Shown here: positions 8,553 through 17,325 of the stretch, piece by piece
Numbering within the stretch: the first letter of the stretch is position 1
How the letters are laid out: each line of letters starts with the position of its first letter
Notes under the pieces: generated by a model
Databases searched by the model: none
Seen by the model: the letters and a program-made list of their open reading frames with translations, nothing else
What the model was told of the DNA's origin: nothing
Program-made: the position numbers and the translations under genes
Origin: an uncultured Pseudomonadota bacterium
Lineage (GTDB): Bacteria > Pseudomonadota > Alphaproteobacteria > Rs-D84 > CASDRH01
NCBI GenBank assembly: GCA_949283075.1
Contig: CASDRH010000016.1
Coordinates: 1 to 44,754, forward strand
Direction: 5' to 3'
DNA: 44,754 nt

Positions 8553-8570
8553 TATTTGTTTTTATAAAAA

Positions 8571-10982
8571 TTATAATTTCGCTGCTGTTTGAACGACTTC
8601 AAAGCATTCAATTTTATCACCGATTTTTATATCATTATATCCTTCAAATGATATTCCACATTCTGTTCCTTTGCTTGCTTCTTTTATATCGTTCTTTTCG
8701 TGCTTTAATTGATTTAAATTTCCTTCAAATATTACTACATCATCTCTGATAAGGCGACATTTACAATTTCTTTTTACTATACCTTCTGATACCTTACATC
8801 CAGCAACTGTTAATGATTTACCAATTTTGAATGTTTGTAATACATCTGCATATCCGATAAATTCTTCTGTTATAATTGGCTTTAATTTACCTTCTAATAC
8901 CATTTTTATATCATCTACTAACTGATATATTATTGAATAATATCTTATTTCTATACCAGCGGATTTTGCTAATTCCTTTGCTGATGTATTTGCTCGTACA
9001 TTAAATGCTACGATTATTCCGTTTGTTGATTTTGCTAAATTAATATCAGATTCATTTATTCCTCCAACTGCATTGTGGATTATTTTTACTGATGCTTTTT
9101 CTGAATTTAATTTATTTAAAATTCCGATGATAGCCTCACCTGAACCACCAACATCTGTTTTCAATATTATTGATACTGTTGCTTTTTCTCCATCATTTAT
9201 ACCTGCAAATAAATTTTCTAAATTAGATTTGGATTTAAGCATTAATTCTTTTTCTTTTGCTTTTTGTTGCTTATATTCAGCAAATGATTTTGCTTTTGCT
9301 TCTGAATCAACTACTATAAATTCATCTCCCGCAGATGGCATTTGAGAAAATCCTAATACTGCAACTGGGCAAGATGGATTTGCTGTATCAATTACTTGGC
9401 CGTGGTCGTTTAACATTTCTCTGATACGACCATGAGATTCTCCGCATACGAAAATATCACCTTTCTTTAATGTTCCTTTTTGAACTAAAACAGTTGCGAC
9501 AATTCCTCTGCCCTTTTCCATTTTTGATTCTATTATGACACCTTCTGCTGGACGTTCTTTTTGAACGTTTAAGTCAAGTATTTCTGATTGTAATAATATG
9601 TTATCTATTAACTTATCTAAACCAATTTTTGCCTTTGCTGATACTTCAACGCATAAAGTATCTCCGCCCATTTCTTCAACAAATACTTCGTGTTTTAATA
9701 AATCTGTTTTTACACGATTTATATTTGCATCTGGTAAGTCTATCTTATTTATAGCAACTATGATTGGAACCCCAGCTGATTTAGCGTGTGATATTGATTC
9801 AATTGTCTGTGGCATTATGCTATCATTTGCTGCGACAACTAATACTACGATATCTGTAACATTTGCTCCACGTGCACGCATTTGAGAAAATGCTTCGTGT
9901 CCAGGAGTGTCTATGAATGTTAATAGTTTTTTATCTGGGCCGTGTGCTATTTGATATGCTCCAATATGTTGTGTTATTCCACCTGATTCTTTTCCAGCAA
10001 CATCTGTTTGTCTGATTGCATCTAATAATGATGTTTTTCCGTGGTCAACGTGTCCCATTATTGTAATCACTGGTGGACGTAAGAAATTTGCTGTGCCTGT
10101 ATCTGATGTTTTTATTTCTTGTTCTATCGCATCTTCATTTATTCTTTTTATCTTATGACCAAGTTCCATTACAACTAATTCTGCTGTGTCGGCATCTATT
10201 ACTTGGTTGATTGTTGCCATTATACCTAATTTCATAAGTTCTTTAATAACAGTTGCTGATTTTTCTGACATCTTCTCTGCCAAATCTTTTACTGATATTG
10301 TTGAGTATAAGACAACTTCTTTTATTATCTTTTCAGCAGGGGCTTTTTGTTTTGCTGAATCATCTTTTGATTTACGTTTCTTGTATTGTGAAAAACGGCG
10401 ATATTGTTGCTGTGTATCTTCTTCATCAGCTTCGTCTTCGTTATCTTCATTTAAATACATAACTTTTGATAAAGTTAGTTTATGACGTTCTGATTTGTCC
10501 TTTTCTGATGATTTTTGTTTTTTGTATTTTGTTTCATCTTCTTCAAATCTTTCTGATGATTTTTTATCTTTTGAATCTTTTCCCCAAGTTTTTATGTTTT
10601 TATTTTCGTCTTCTTGGTCTTGGTTTTTATTTTCCTTGGCTGTATTTTCTTTTTGTTGATTGCTTTGTAAAATTTGTTGTTGCTTTAATTCTTCTTCTTT
10701 TCTTTTTTCTTCAATCAACATATCACGAGTTTTATTTGCTTGTGATAGTATTTCATTTTGAGCTTTTGCTGCTTCTTCTGTTTGTCTTGCTTTATTTAAT
10801 AGCTCTTGAATCGCTGTTGCTTTTTCATCTTGAATAGTAGTGGAAGATTGACTTGCATTATTTACAGGTGCACTTTCACCAAAGGACCTTTTCCTTTTAA
10901 CTTCAACTGCAACTTTGTCTCCTTTTGAACTGGAAACTGTCCCTTTTATAACTTTATTAAGTGTCAATCTTCCTTCTGCCAT
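8571..10982 (-). CDS. infB: Translation initiation factor IF-2
   Basis: The product is 803 residues. The basic, charged N-terminal half (to about 225) is low-complexity and likely coiled. An IF2-N helical domain follows (VKDLAEKMSEKSATVIKELMK). The GTPase domain has GHVDHGKT (about 311-318), DTPGHEAF and NKID, and then come domains II, III and the C-terminal fMet-tRNA-binding domain. It delivers initiator tRNA to the 30S subunit. It starts 2 bp after nusA, leaving no room for the ylxR gene commonly found between them. AAGGA precedes the ATG. Confidence 0.97.
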   Translation of the reverse strand: MAEGRLTLNKVIKGTVSSSKGDKVAVEVKRKRSFGESAPVNNASQSSTTIQDEKATAIQELLNKARQTEEAAKAQNEILSQANKTRDMLIEEKRKEEELKQQQILQSNQQKENTAKENKNQDQEDENKNIKTWGKDSKDKKSSERFEEDETKYKKQKSSEKDKSERHKLTLSKVMYLNEDNEDEADEEDTQQQYRRFSQYKKRKSKDDSAKQKAPAEKIIKEVVLYSTISVKDLAEKMSEKSATVIKELMKLGIMATINQVIDADTAELVVMELGHKIKRINEDAIEQEIKTSDTGTANFLRPPVITIMGHVDHGKTSLLDAIRQTDVAGKESGGITQHIGAYQIAHGPDKKLLTFIDTPGHEAFSQMRARGANVTDIVVLVVAANDSIMPQTIESISHAKSAGVPIIVAINKIDLPDANINRVKTDLLKHEVFVEEMGGDTLCVEVSAKAKIGLDKLIDNILLQSEILDLNVQKERPAEGVIIESKMEKGRGIVATVLVQKGTLKKGDIFVCGESHGRIREMLNDHGQVIDTANPSCPVAVLGFSQMPSAGDEFIVVDSEAKAKSFAEYKQQKAKEKELMLKSKSNLENLFAGINDGEKATVSIILKTDVGGSGEAIIGILNKLNSEKASVKIIHNAVGGINESDINLAKSTNGIIVAFNVRANTSAKELAKSAGIEIRYYSIIYQLVDDIKMVLEGKLKPIITEEFIGYADVLQTFKIGKSLTVAGCKVSEGIVKRNCKCRLIRDDVVIFEGNLNQLKHEKNDIKEASKGTECGISFEGYNDIKIGDKIECFEVVQTAAKL

Positions 10983-10984
10983 AT

Positions 10985-12547
10985 TTAATCCTTTTTATTC
11001 ATTTCATTTTCTTTAAACCAGTGTTCACGAGCCTTGATGATTATTGTTTCTATTTCTTTACTTGATTTAATCATTGGTAATAATGTTTTTAGTTCGTCCA
11101 TATCAAGGTCTGCTAAATCATCAAGTGTTTTTATATTGTTATCGCAAAGGATTACTTTATATTCTGGTTTGATTCCTGTGAAGTTAATTAAATCTTCTGC
11201 CATTCCTTTTTCTTTTAACAACTTTGCTGTTTCTTCTCGTTGCTTTTCTACATATGATTTAGCACGATTTTGAATTTCTGTTGCTAAGTTTTCATCGAAG
11301 CCTTCTATTGATGCGATTTCTTCCATTGGAACAAGTGTTAATTCTTCTAATGAATTAAATCCTTCTGCAATTAACATATGTGCAACAAGGTCATCAACAT
11401 CTAATGCAGAGATGAATTGTTCTGTCTTCAATTTTATATCTTCTGCTCTGTTCTTTTCTTGTTCCTCTGCATTTAATACATCTAATTTCCAATTTGTTAA
11501 CATTGATGCTAATTTAACATTTTGACCACGGCGTCCAATTGCAATTGATAATTGATCTTCTGGAACCCAAATATCAATATGTTTTTGGTCTTCATCAACA
11601 ACAACTTTTGATACTTTTGCAGGTGCTATCGCGTTTATTGTTAATTTTACTATGTCTGATGACCATTCAATTACGTCAATTTTTTCTCCCTGTAATTCGT
11701 TTACGATTGATTGGATTCTTGAACCTTTCATACCAACACAAGCTCCAACTGGATCTATTGATGTATCTGCTGTGTATACAGCAACTTTTGCGTGTGAACC
11801 TGGATCACGGGCAATTGCTTTTACTTCAATTATTCCTTCGTAAACTTCTGGGATTTCACTTGCAAACAATTTTCCCATAAAGTTTGGATGTGATCTTGTT
11901 AAATAAATTTGTGGGCCAACGTTATCTCTTTGAACGTCTAATACGTATGCTCTGATACGGTCGCCAGGACGTAAATTTTCACGTGGTATTAATTCATCTC
12001 TTTTTAAATATCCTTCTGCTTTTCCGTTAATGTCTACGTATACATTTCCGAATTCTATTCTTTTTACAACACAGCTTACGACTTCTCCAACTTTTTCTTT
12101 GAATTCTTGATATTGATTATCTTTTTCTGCGTTTTTGATTTTTTGTAATACTATTTGACGAACTGATTGGAATTGTGCCCTTCCAAAATCTAGTGATGGT
12201 AGCCATGTTTCAATTACATCTCCAACTTTTGCATCTGGATTTTTCTTTTTCATATCTGATATTGTTATGTGTTTTGATGCTGAAAATAATGGCAATCCTT
12301 CTTCATCAACTGCATCTTTAAAATCATCGTCCACAACTGTTATTCTTTTTAAAACAGTGATTGCTCCTGTTGATTTATCAATTTTTACAACAATATCATT
12401 TTCATATCCGTATTTTGACCTTGCTGTTTTTGTGATTGCGGCCTCCAATGCTTCGAATACTACATCACGAGATACTGTTTTTTCAGCGACAAGAGCATCT
12501 ATTGTTAAGATTATCTCTGGTCTTGGAAGTGCCATTTTATTTGTCAT
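10985..12547 (-). CDS. nusA: Transcription termination/antitermination factor NusA
   Basis: The product is 520 residues. It has the NusA N-terminal RNA-polymerase-binding domain (about 1-130), an S1 domain (GEVVSCVVKRIEFGNVYVDI, about 135-200) and tandem KH domains including the AIGRRGQNVKLAS loop. Two C-terminal helix-hairpin-helix acidic repeats of the proteobacterial type follow. It controls pausing, Rho-independent termination and antitermination. Its start overlaps the rimP stop by 11 bp. A second ATG four codons in (MALPRP) is possible; AAGGAT favours the first. Confidence 0.97.
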   Translation of the reverse strand: MTNKMALPRPEIILTIDALVAEKTVSRDVVFEALEAAITKTARSKYGYENDIVVKIDKSTGAITVLKRITVVDDDFKDAVDEEGLPLFSASKHITISDMKKKNPDAKVGDVIETWLPSLDFGRAQFQSVRQIVLQKIKNAEKDNQYQEFKEKVGEVVSCVVKRIEFGNVYVDINGKAEGYLKRDELIPRENLRPGDRIRAYVLDVQRDNVGPQIYLTRSHPNFMGKLFASEIPEVYEGIIEVKAIARDPGSHAKVAVYTADTSIDPVGACVGMKGSRIQSIVNELQGEKIDVIEWSSDIVKLTINAIAPAKVSKVVVDEDQKHIDIWVPEDQLSIAIGRRGQNVKLASMLTNWKLDVLNAEEQEKNRAEDIKLKTEQFISALDVDDLVAHMLIAEGFNSLEELTLVPMEEIASIEGFDENLATEIQNRAKSYVEKQREETAKLLKEKGMAEDLINFTGIKPEYKVILCDNNIKTLDDLADLDMDELKTLLPMIKSSKEIETIIIKAREHWFKENEMNKKD

Positions 12548-13079
12548 TTTTATCCTTTTCCTTTTTTTGTTTATTTGTCTTTTTGCTGTTTTTTAAAATG
12601 TTACGAAATTCCGATTCGATTTGCATTATATTAGATTTTGATATCATATCAAACGGTATTTCGATTTTTTCTTTTGTTTTTTCTTGTTCAATTACAATTA
12701 TTCCGTCTTTGTTTTCTAGTATTTTTCCAGAATAGTTTTTTGTATTTTCCTTTAATGGAATAGTTGTTTGAATCTTTACGTATTTTCCTTTAAATCTGTC
12801 GTAATCTGCTAATTTCGTTAATGGTCTTGATAATCCAGGAGATGATATTTCTAAATTATATTTATCTTTGATTATGTCTTCAACATCTAATATAGCTGAT
12901 ATATTATTTGATGCGTTCTGACAATCTGATAATCCAACTGGTTCGTTATCTTCCCTTTCTATCATTACTTGGAGGGTTTTTCTTTTTCCTCCGTCAATTA
13001 TTAAAACTCGCACTATATTTAGCCCTAATGTTTTTAACATCGGAGTTATTAGACTTTCTATTTGTTCGTGCAACATCAT
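12537..13079 (-). CDS. rimP: Ribosome maturation factor RimP
   Basis: The product is 180 residues. The RimP N-domain has the LEISSPGLSRPL signature and is followed by the SH3-like C-domain. A Lys-rich tail of about 20 residues extends beyond the usual length. It assists 30S assembly. It is first gene of the rimP-nusA-infB operon. The ribosome-binding site is weak (GGAAAATTAAA), and a second ATG directly follows the first. Confidence 0.93.
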   Translation of the reverse strand: MMLHEQIESLITPMLKTLGLNIVRVLIIDGGKRKTLQVMIEREDNEPVGLSDCQNASNNISAILDVEDIIKDKYNLEISSPGLSRPLTKLADYDRFKGKYVKIQTTIPLKENTKNYSGKILENKDGIIVIEQEKTKEKIEIPFDMISKSNIMQIESEFRNILKNSKKTNKQKKEKDKNDK

Positions 13080-13102
13080 TTTAATTTTCCAAATTTTTTT
13101 AT

Positions 13103-13129
13103 TAAAAAAAGCCGGTTTTTTGACCTGCT
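13103..13129 (-). terminator. Hairpin with U-tract in front of rimP (terminator or attenuator)
   Basis: Read leftwards, AGCaGGT pairs with ACCgGCT (6 bp plus one mismatch), followed by seven Ts. It lies only about 24 nt upstream of rimP. It may stop transcripts coming from the marR-like gene, or act as an attenuator of the rimP-nusA-infB operon. Confidence 0.5.
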
Positions 13130-13265
13130 TTAAAAATCATTTAGTATACTGCTATCGTATAATGGATTTGCTTAAATTGCAAGAAAAATATATTATTTTT
13201 TATTATGTAAACTTTTTGCTTGTAAAAATATTGTGTATTGTTGTATATTTATTTTGTTTTAAGTT

Positions 13266-13352
13266 GCGGGTATGGCGGAATTGGTAGACGCTCAAGACTT
13301 AAAATCTTGTGGGATTTTTCCCGTGCCAGTTCGATTCTGGCTACCCGCACCA
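13266..13352 (+). tRNA. tRNA-Leu (anticodon TAA)
   Basis: The acceptor GCGGGTA pairs with TACCCGC, followed by an encoded ACCA end. The anticodon arm CAAGA-CTTAAAA-TCTTG gives anticodon TAA (reads UUA). A long variable arm (TGTGGGATTTTTCCCGTG region) is typical of leucine tRNA. The T-loop reads GTTCGATTC. UUA is the favoured leucine codon in this AT-rich genome. Confidence 0.97.
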
Positions 13353-13364
13353 TCTTTTTTATCA

Positions 13365-13766
13365 CTACATATTTAATATTTTTGAAAGATTCCTTATATT
13401 TGGATTTGTTTTTTTGAACAATTCTTTGTTTAAGCTCTTTATGATTTCTTTTGCTTCCTCTAAAATCGAATTGCCTATTAATGTATTGCTGATTTCATTT
13501 GCTCTGGCATCTTTTTTGTTTTTATTTATCTGAATTAAGCTTTTCCTTTCTAAACATTTTAGTGTTGTTGATATAGTCATTACGTCTATATTTGTTTCAT
13601 CTGATAACAATTTCTGTGTGATATGTTTGTTTAAATTTGTTAGATTATCTATAGATAATAAAATTTGAAATTGTGTATATGTTAAATTTAATTTTGATAA
13701 AGATACTTTTATTTTTCTTTGGATATTATTAGATATTTTTATAAACTCTGTTAATTTATTTTCCAT
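13365..13766 (-). CDS. MarR-family transcriptional regulator
   Basis: The product is 133 residues with winged helix-turn-helix order. A helix containing LNLTYTQFQILLSI is followed by a recognition region (DVMTISTTLKCLERKSLI) and the wing (NKNKKDARANEISNT). These are MarR hallmarks, including the D-x-R wing. It is expected to be a dimeric cytoplasmic repressor sensing small molecules or redox state. It starts divergently about 135 bp from the DedA-like gene, which could be a target. It ends 12 bp from the tRNA-Leu gene, pointing at it. Confidence 0.8.
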   Translation of the reverse strand: MENKLTEFIKISNNIQRKIKVSLSKLNLTYTQFQILLSIDNLTNLNKHITQKLLSDETNIDVMTISTTLKCLERKSLIQINKNKKDARANEISNTLIGNSILEEAKEIIKSLNKELFKKTNPNIRNLSKILNM

Positions 13767-13902
13767 AACTGCTCTTTCTTGTTATCTTTTTAAGATATTA
13801 TAAGTTTACTTATGAAATCAATATTTTTTTAAAAAATTGTTTCATTTTTTTTTACTTTATGACATAATCCCGTAATAGTTTATTTTAATTGAAGGTTCTA
13901 TA

Positions 13903-14508
13903 ATGAAATTTATTAAATGGTGTCAGAAAATTTTACACAAAATGTATGATATGACTTTAGAGTTAGCAAATAAAACTTATGCTATGTTTGCATTGGCTGT
14001 TGTTGCTTTTACTGAAAGTATAGTTTTTCCGATTCCTCCTGATTTATTAGTTATTGCTATTTCTTTATCGAATCGTAAAAAAGCTTTTTTATCTGCTATA
14101 ATTGCGACTATATTTTCTGTGTTAGGAGGTATTGCTGCTTACTTTATAGGTATGTATTTATTTGATTCTGTCGGTAAAGCTATTATTGAGTGGTTGAATT
14201 ATGAAAAAATATTTAATCAATTTAATGCTTTATATAATAAATACGGTTTTTGGATTGTTTTTGGAGCTGGCCTTACTCCATTCCCTTATAAGGTTATTAC
14301 AGTAGCTTCTGGTGTTGTTTCTATGAATTTACCTGTGTTTATTTTAGGTTCTTTTATGTCAAGAGCTTCTAGGTTCTTTTTAATTTCAACTTTGATTTAT
14401 ATTTATGGTGAAAAAGCAAAAGTGTTTATAGAAAAACATCTTGGAACTTTATCTATTATATCATTCTTATTATTAGTAGGTATGTACTTTTTGATTGTTA
14501 TGATTTAG
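13903..14508 (+). CDS. DedA/YqaA-type VTT-domain membrane protein
   Basis: The product is 201 residues with several membrane segments. The DedA/VTT family signature is visible: an acidic ESIVFPIPPDLL re-entrant motif, an FGAGLTPFPYK loop with its conserved Pro residues, and a following helix with SRASRFF. Family members act in lipid-carrier recycling or proton-dependent membrane homeostasis (undecaprenyl phosphate or phosphatidylethanolamine flipping has been shown for some). GAAGG precedes the ATG. The last 11 bp overlap the end of the convergent nuclease-like gene. Confidence 0.85.
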   Translation: MKFIKWCQKILHKMYDMTLELANKTYAMFALAVVAFTESIVFPIPPDLLVIAISLSNRKKAFLSAIIATIFSVLGGIAAYFIGMYLFDSVGKAIIEWLNYEKIFNQFNALYNKYGFWIVFGAGLTPFPYKVITVASGVVSMNLPVFILGSFMSRASRFFLISTLIYIYGEKAKVFIEKHLGTLSIISFLLLVGMYFLIVMI

Positions 14509-15370
14509 ATATTTTTATAAAGTTTTTTACTCTATCTGTTAAAATATTTTCGTTTTTTAATGCGAATGAGAGTAATTCATCAATCGTTATTATTTTAACA
14601 TTCTCAGGTAATTTTGTTGGATATTTTCCTGATATTGTTGTTATATATACATCAAAATCTTTAAAATCATTTATAATTGAAAAATTTTCATTTATTTCTA
14701 CTGATCCAGTCTTACATTGGACCACTGCCTTTTTATAAGTATACTTATTTATCAACATATATTCATAAACTGCTGTACTTTTTTTACAAGTAGAAGGATA
14801 AATTATATATCCTTTTTCTATTTGTAAATATAATGATAATATATCTTCTAAATCATCTGGATGCAATAAATTAACTAATGGTATATTTAAATTTGATTTA
14901 TTATATAAATATTCACTATATTTTAATGCTGTTTCAGATTTTATTTTTTGAATTGTTTGCCCTCGATGTACAAAACTTCTAATTATATCGCCAGATACTT
15001 CATCTTGATTAAATTGTTTACTAAACCATTTACATTCTCTAAAGAGACTCATATATGGTAAATCTGGATTATATTTGTAATTTACCTCATTATCTTGTAT
15101 TTCACCTAAATAATATTTATTATTAAAATTAACCCAACACAAATCTCCTTTTTTCATATTTGTTATAGAGTTTTTAACGGATTTAAAACTTTTATTATTT
15201 TTAAAAAGTATATTTTCAGCATGATAGAGATAATCATTTATATCTTTATAACTTTCTTTATTTGTAAAGTTTATTGATACAATATTGTTTTTTAAACAAT
15301 AATTAATGTATTTATCTCTATCTACTTGATATCGGTCTTTAAATAAATGAACTCTATATAATTCACTCAT
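14498..15370 (-). CDS. Probable restriction-type (Mrr-like) nuclease protein
   Basis: The product is 290 residues. Residues about 72-92 (KKGDLCWVNFNNKYYLGEI) look like a small beta-barrel reader module of the EVE/PUA or SH3-like type. The C-terminal part (about 168-280) has a layout of the Mrr/PD-(D/E)xK nucleases: helix DDLEDILSLYLQ, then GYIIYPSTCKK, then E203 and the QCK triad at 218-220. Modification-dependent DNA cleavage is the likely job but is inference. It lies 43 bp after the 51-codon ORF and probably shares its phase-variable promoter. TAGGAT precedes the ATG. Its end overlaps the end of the DedA-like gene. Confidence 0.6.
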   Translation of the reverse strand: MSELYRVHLFKDRYQVDRDKYINYCLKNNIVSINFTNKESYKDINDYLYHAENILFKNNKSFKSVKNSITNMKKGDLCWVNFNNKYYLGEIQDNEVNYKYNPDLPYMSLFRECKWFSKQFNQDEVSGDIIRSFVHRGQTIQKIKSETALKYSEYLYNKSNLNIPLVNLLHPDDLEDILSLYLQIEKGYIIYPSTCKKSTAVYEYMLINKYTYKKAVVQCKTGSVEINENFSIINDFKDFDVYITTISGKYPTKLPENVKIITIDELLSFALKNENILTDRVKNFIKISKS

Positions 15371-15413
15371 AAATTATCCTACAAAATTTGAACTTAATTG
15401 AGAACAATATTTG

Positions 15414-15569
15414 TTATATATAAAGATAATTGTTATTTAATACTGATACTGTTTCAGTATTATATCCTTGGATTTTTGCATCTGTACCAACCCATGTTTC
15501 TGATAATTGACTACCTGATGTATCATATATTCTTAAATAACCATTTATTATTATTGCACTTCCAATCAT
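15414..15569 (-). CDS. Small ORF (51 aa) leading the nuclease-like gene
   Basis: The ATG at 15569 follows GGAGG at the ideal 5-nt spacing. The 51-residue product begins MIGSAIIINGYLRIYDTSG and is rich in Asn, Tyr and Ile with alternating hydrophobic residues, suggesting a small all-beta protein. It has no signal peptide and I recognise no family. Its strong translation signal and its position between the G9-tract promoter and the nuclease-like gene make it a likely real operon partner. It could be an accessory or inhibitor protein. Confidence 0.6.
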   Translation of the reverse strand: MIGSAIIINGYLRIYDTSGSQLSETWVGTDAKIQGYNTETVSVLNNNYLYI

Positions 15570-15601
15570 ATTTACCTCCATTGTTGGTTGATAATATCTT
15601 A

Positions 15602-15628
15602 ATTCTACCCCCCCCCATTAAAAGTCAA
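15602..15628 (-). promoter_or_regulatory. Putative phase-variable promoter with G9 tract in the spacer
   Basis: Read leftwards, TTGACT (15623-15628) and TAGAAT (15602-15607), each 5/6 to consensus, are separated by 15 nt that include nine consecutive Gs (C9 on the given strand, 15608-15616). Slippage by one or two Gs would bring the spacer to 16-17 nt. The strong GGAGG of the 51-aa ORF lies just downstream. Confidence 0.6.
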
Positions 15629-15644
15629 GTACAAAATAATAAAC

Positions 15645-16202
15645 TTATTTTTTCTTTTTGTTTTTAATTCTTTCTTTATGTGATTTCCAATCAAGTGCCT
15701 TGAATAATAAAAATAATCCTACTCCTGTGCATATGCATATATCTGCTACATTGAATGCTGGCCAGTGGTATTTTCCTATATAAAAATCTAAAAAATCTAC
15801 TACGGCACCGAATCTTATCCTGTCTATTACATTTCCAATTGCTCCTGCAATTACTAATGTTAATGATGCTTTGTATTTTAGCTCTTTTTCTTGTTCTATA
15901 AATTTGATTATCAATATTACTATGAATATTGACATTGCTGATAAAAGCCATCTCATAGCTTCTATATTTGATGATAGCATTGAGAAGCTTATTCCTTTAT
16001 TGAAAACTAAAACTAAGTTAAAAAATCCAAAATAGCTTCCAAATAAAAATCCTGTGTAGTTATTAAAATCTGATGGGAATGATAGTATCCAAAAGCTGTC
16101 ATATGCCATTGATATTATGATTTGTTTTGTTATAAAATCTAAAAGTAATCCTGCAATAAATATAAGCATTAAAAAACGTTTTGGATTTATTTTTTGATTC
16201 AT
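15645..16202 (-). CDS. lspA: Lipoprotein signal peptidase (SPase II)
   Basis: The product is 185 residues with four membrane helices. The two catalytic-aspartate motifs are present: GAIGNVIDRIRFGAVVDFLDF and PAFNVADICI. It removes signal peptides from prolipoproteins after lipidation. Several likely substrates lie in this window (5058, 22085, 36512, 36985). The C-terminus is Lys-rich. The reverse-strand gene begins about 90 bp after trpS ends. Confidence 0.96.
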   Translation of the reverse strand: MNQKINPKRFLMLIFIAGLLLDFITKQIIISMAYDSFWILSFPSDFNNYTGFLFGSYFGFFNLVLVFNKGISFSMLSSNIEAMRWLLSAMSIFIVILIIKFIEQEKELKYKASLTLVIAGAIGNVIDRIRFGAVVDFLDFYIGKYHWPAFNVADICICTGVGLFLLFKALDWKSHKERIKNKKKK

Positions 16203-16291
16203 CTATCTTTCCCATATCTTTTGTGTTTATAAATTTGATGTTTATTTATAAAACATTAAACATATATGCGCAAGTATAAATATTATTAAAA

Positions 16292-17323
16292 TTAATTTAT
16301 TCCGATAATTTTTCTTAATTGATTTAGGTTTGATTTTGCTATCTTACGAACTGATTGAGAACCGTTTTCAAGTTTATCAAATAATTCTTTTTTTCCAGCT
16401 TCTGTGTTTTTGTAATATAAATATTTTTCTTGATATGGTTTAAAGTATTTTGTTATTGCTTCTAATAAAAGTTTTTTTGCGTCTCCATACCCTAATTTTC
16501 CGTTTTTAAATCCGTCTGCCATTTCTGATATTTCTGTTTCAGAAGCAAAATTTGTGTATAGTTGATATATTGATATATCTTTATAATCTGGTTTTGGTTC
16601 TGATGGTTGACGGCTGTCTGTTTTTATTCCCATAACAGCACTTTTTATTTCTTTTTCAGTTCCAAAAATTGGGATAACATTTCCGTAAGATTTACTCATT
16701 TTACGGCCATCTGTTCCGACAAGCACTTCTCCATCTTTTTGTATTAATGCTTCTGGATGCTTGAAAATTTCTTGTTTATATGTTTGATTGAAATTTACAA
16801 CTATATCGCGAGCGATTTCTATATGTTGCACTTGGTCTTTACCAACTGGAACAAATACTTTTTTACCTACACCAAATAGAACTATATCAGCAGCCATTAA
16901 TATTGGATATGTATATAATCCCATATTTATTCCTTCATCGCTGTTATTTTGCTCAAATGCTGCTTTATATGCGTGCGCACGATTCATTAGGCCTTTTGCT
17001 GTAAAAGCGTTTAATATCGTTGATAATTCGAATACTTCTGGTATATCAGATTGACGATAGAAAAATGATTTATTTGTATCTAATCCTAATGCCATATAAA
17101 TTGATGCAATGTTTATTGTATATTCGTTTAATAATTTTGCATCTTTTAATCCGTTTAATGCGTGATAGTCCGCAATAAAGACAAAAGAGCCTGCAAAATC
17201 ATTTGAATTTGCAGACTCTATCATTGGTTTTATGGCTCCGATGTAATTTCCTATATGAGGAATTCCTGTCGGTTTGACACCTGTTAAAACAAAACTATCT
17301 TTTTTATTTGTGTCATTTGCCAT
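16292..17323 (-). CDS. trpS: Tryptophanyl-tRNA synthetase
   Basis: The product is 343 residues, the usual bacterial length. The class I signature is HIGNYIGA near residue 20 and KMSKSYGN near 210, with the Rossmann-fold core between. It charges tRNA-Trp. Its start lies 2 bp after the stop of the histone-H1-like gene, so the two are probably co-transcribed, an unusual pairing. Confidence 0.97.
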   Translation of the reverse strand: MANDTNKKDSFVLTGVKPTGIPHIGNYIGAIKPMIESANSNDFAGSFVFIADYHALNGLKDAKLLNEYTINIASIYMALGLDTNKSFFYRQSDIPEVFELSTILNAFTAKGLMNRAHAYKAAFEQNNSDEGINMGLYTYPILMAADIVLFGVGKKVFVPVGKDQVQHIEIARDIVVNFNQTYKQEIFKHPEALIQKDGEVLVGTDGRKMSKSYGNVIPIFGTEKEIKSAVMGIKTDSRQPSEPKPDYKDISIYQLYTNFASETEISEMADGFKNGKLGYGDAKKLLLEAITKYFKPYQEKYLYYKNTEAGKKELFDKLENGSQSVRKIAKSNLNQLRKIIGIN

Positions 17324-17325
17324 TT

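Noticed and set aside
14498-14508. Overlap of two convergent genes as a possible frameshift
   Set aside because: Both genes end normally with intact C-termini; an 11-bp convergent overlap is unremarkable.
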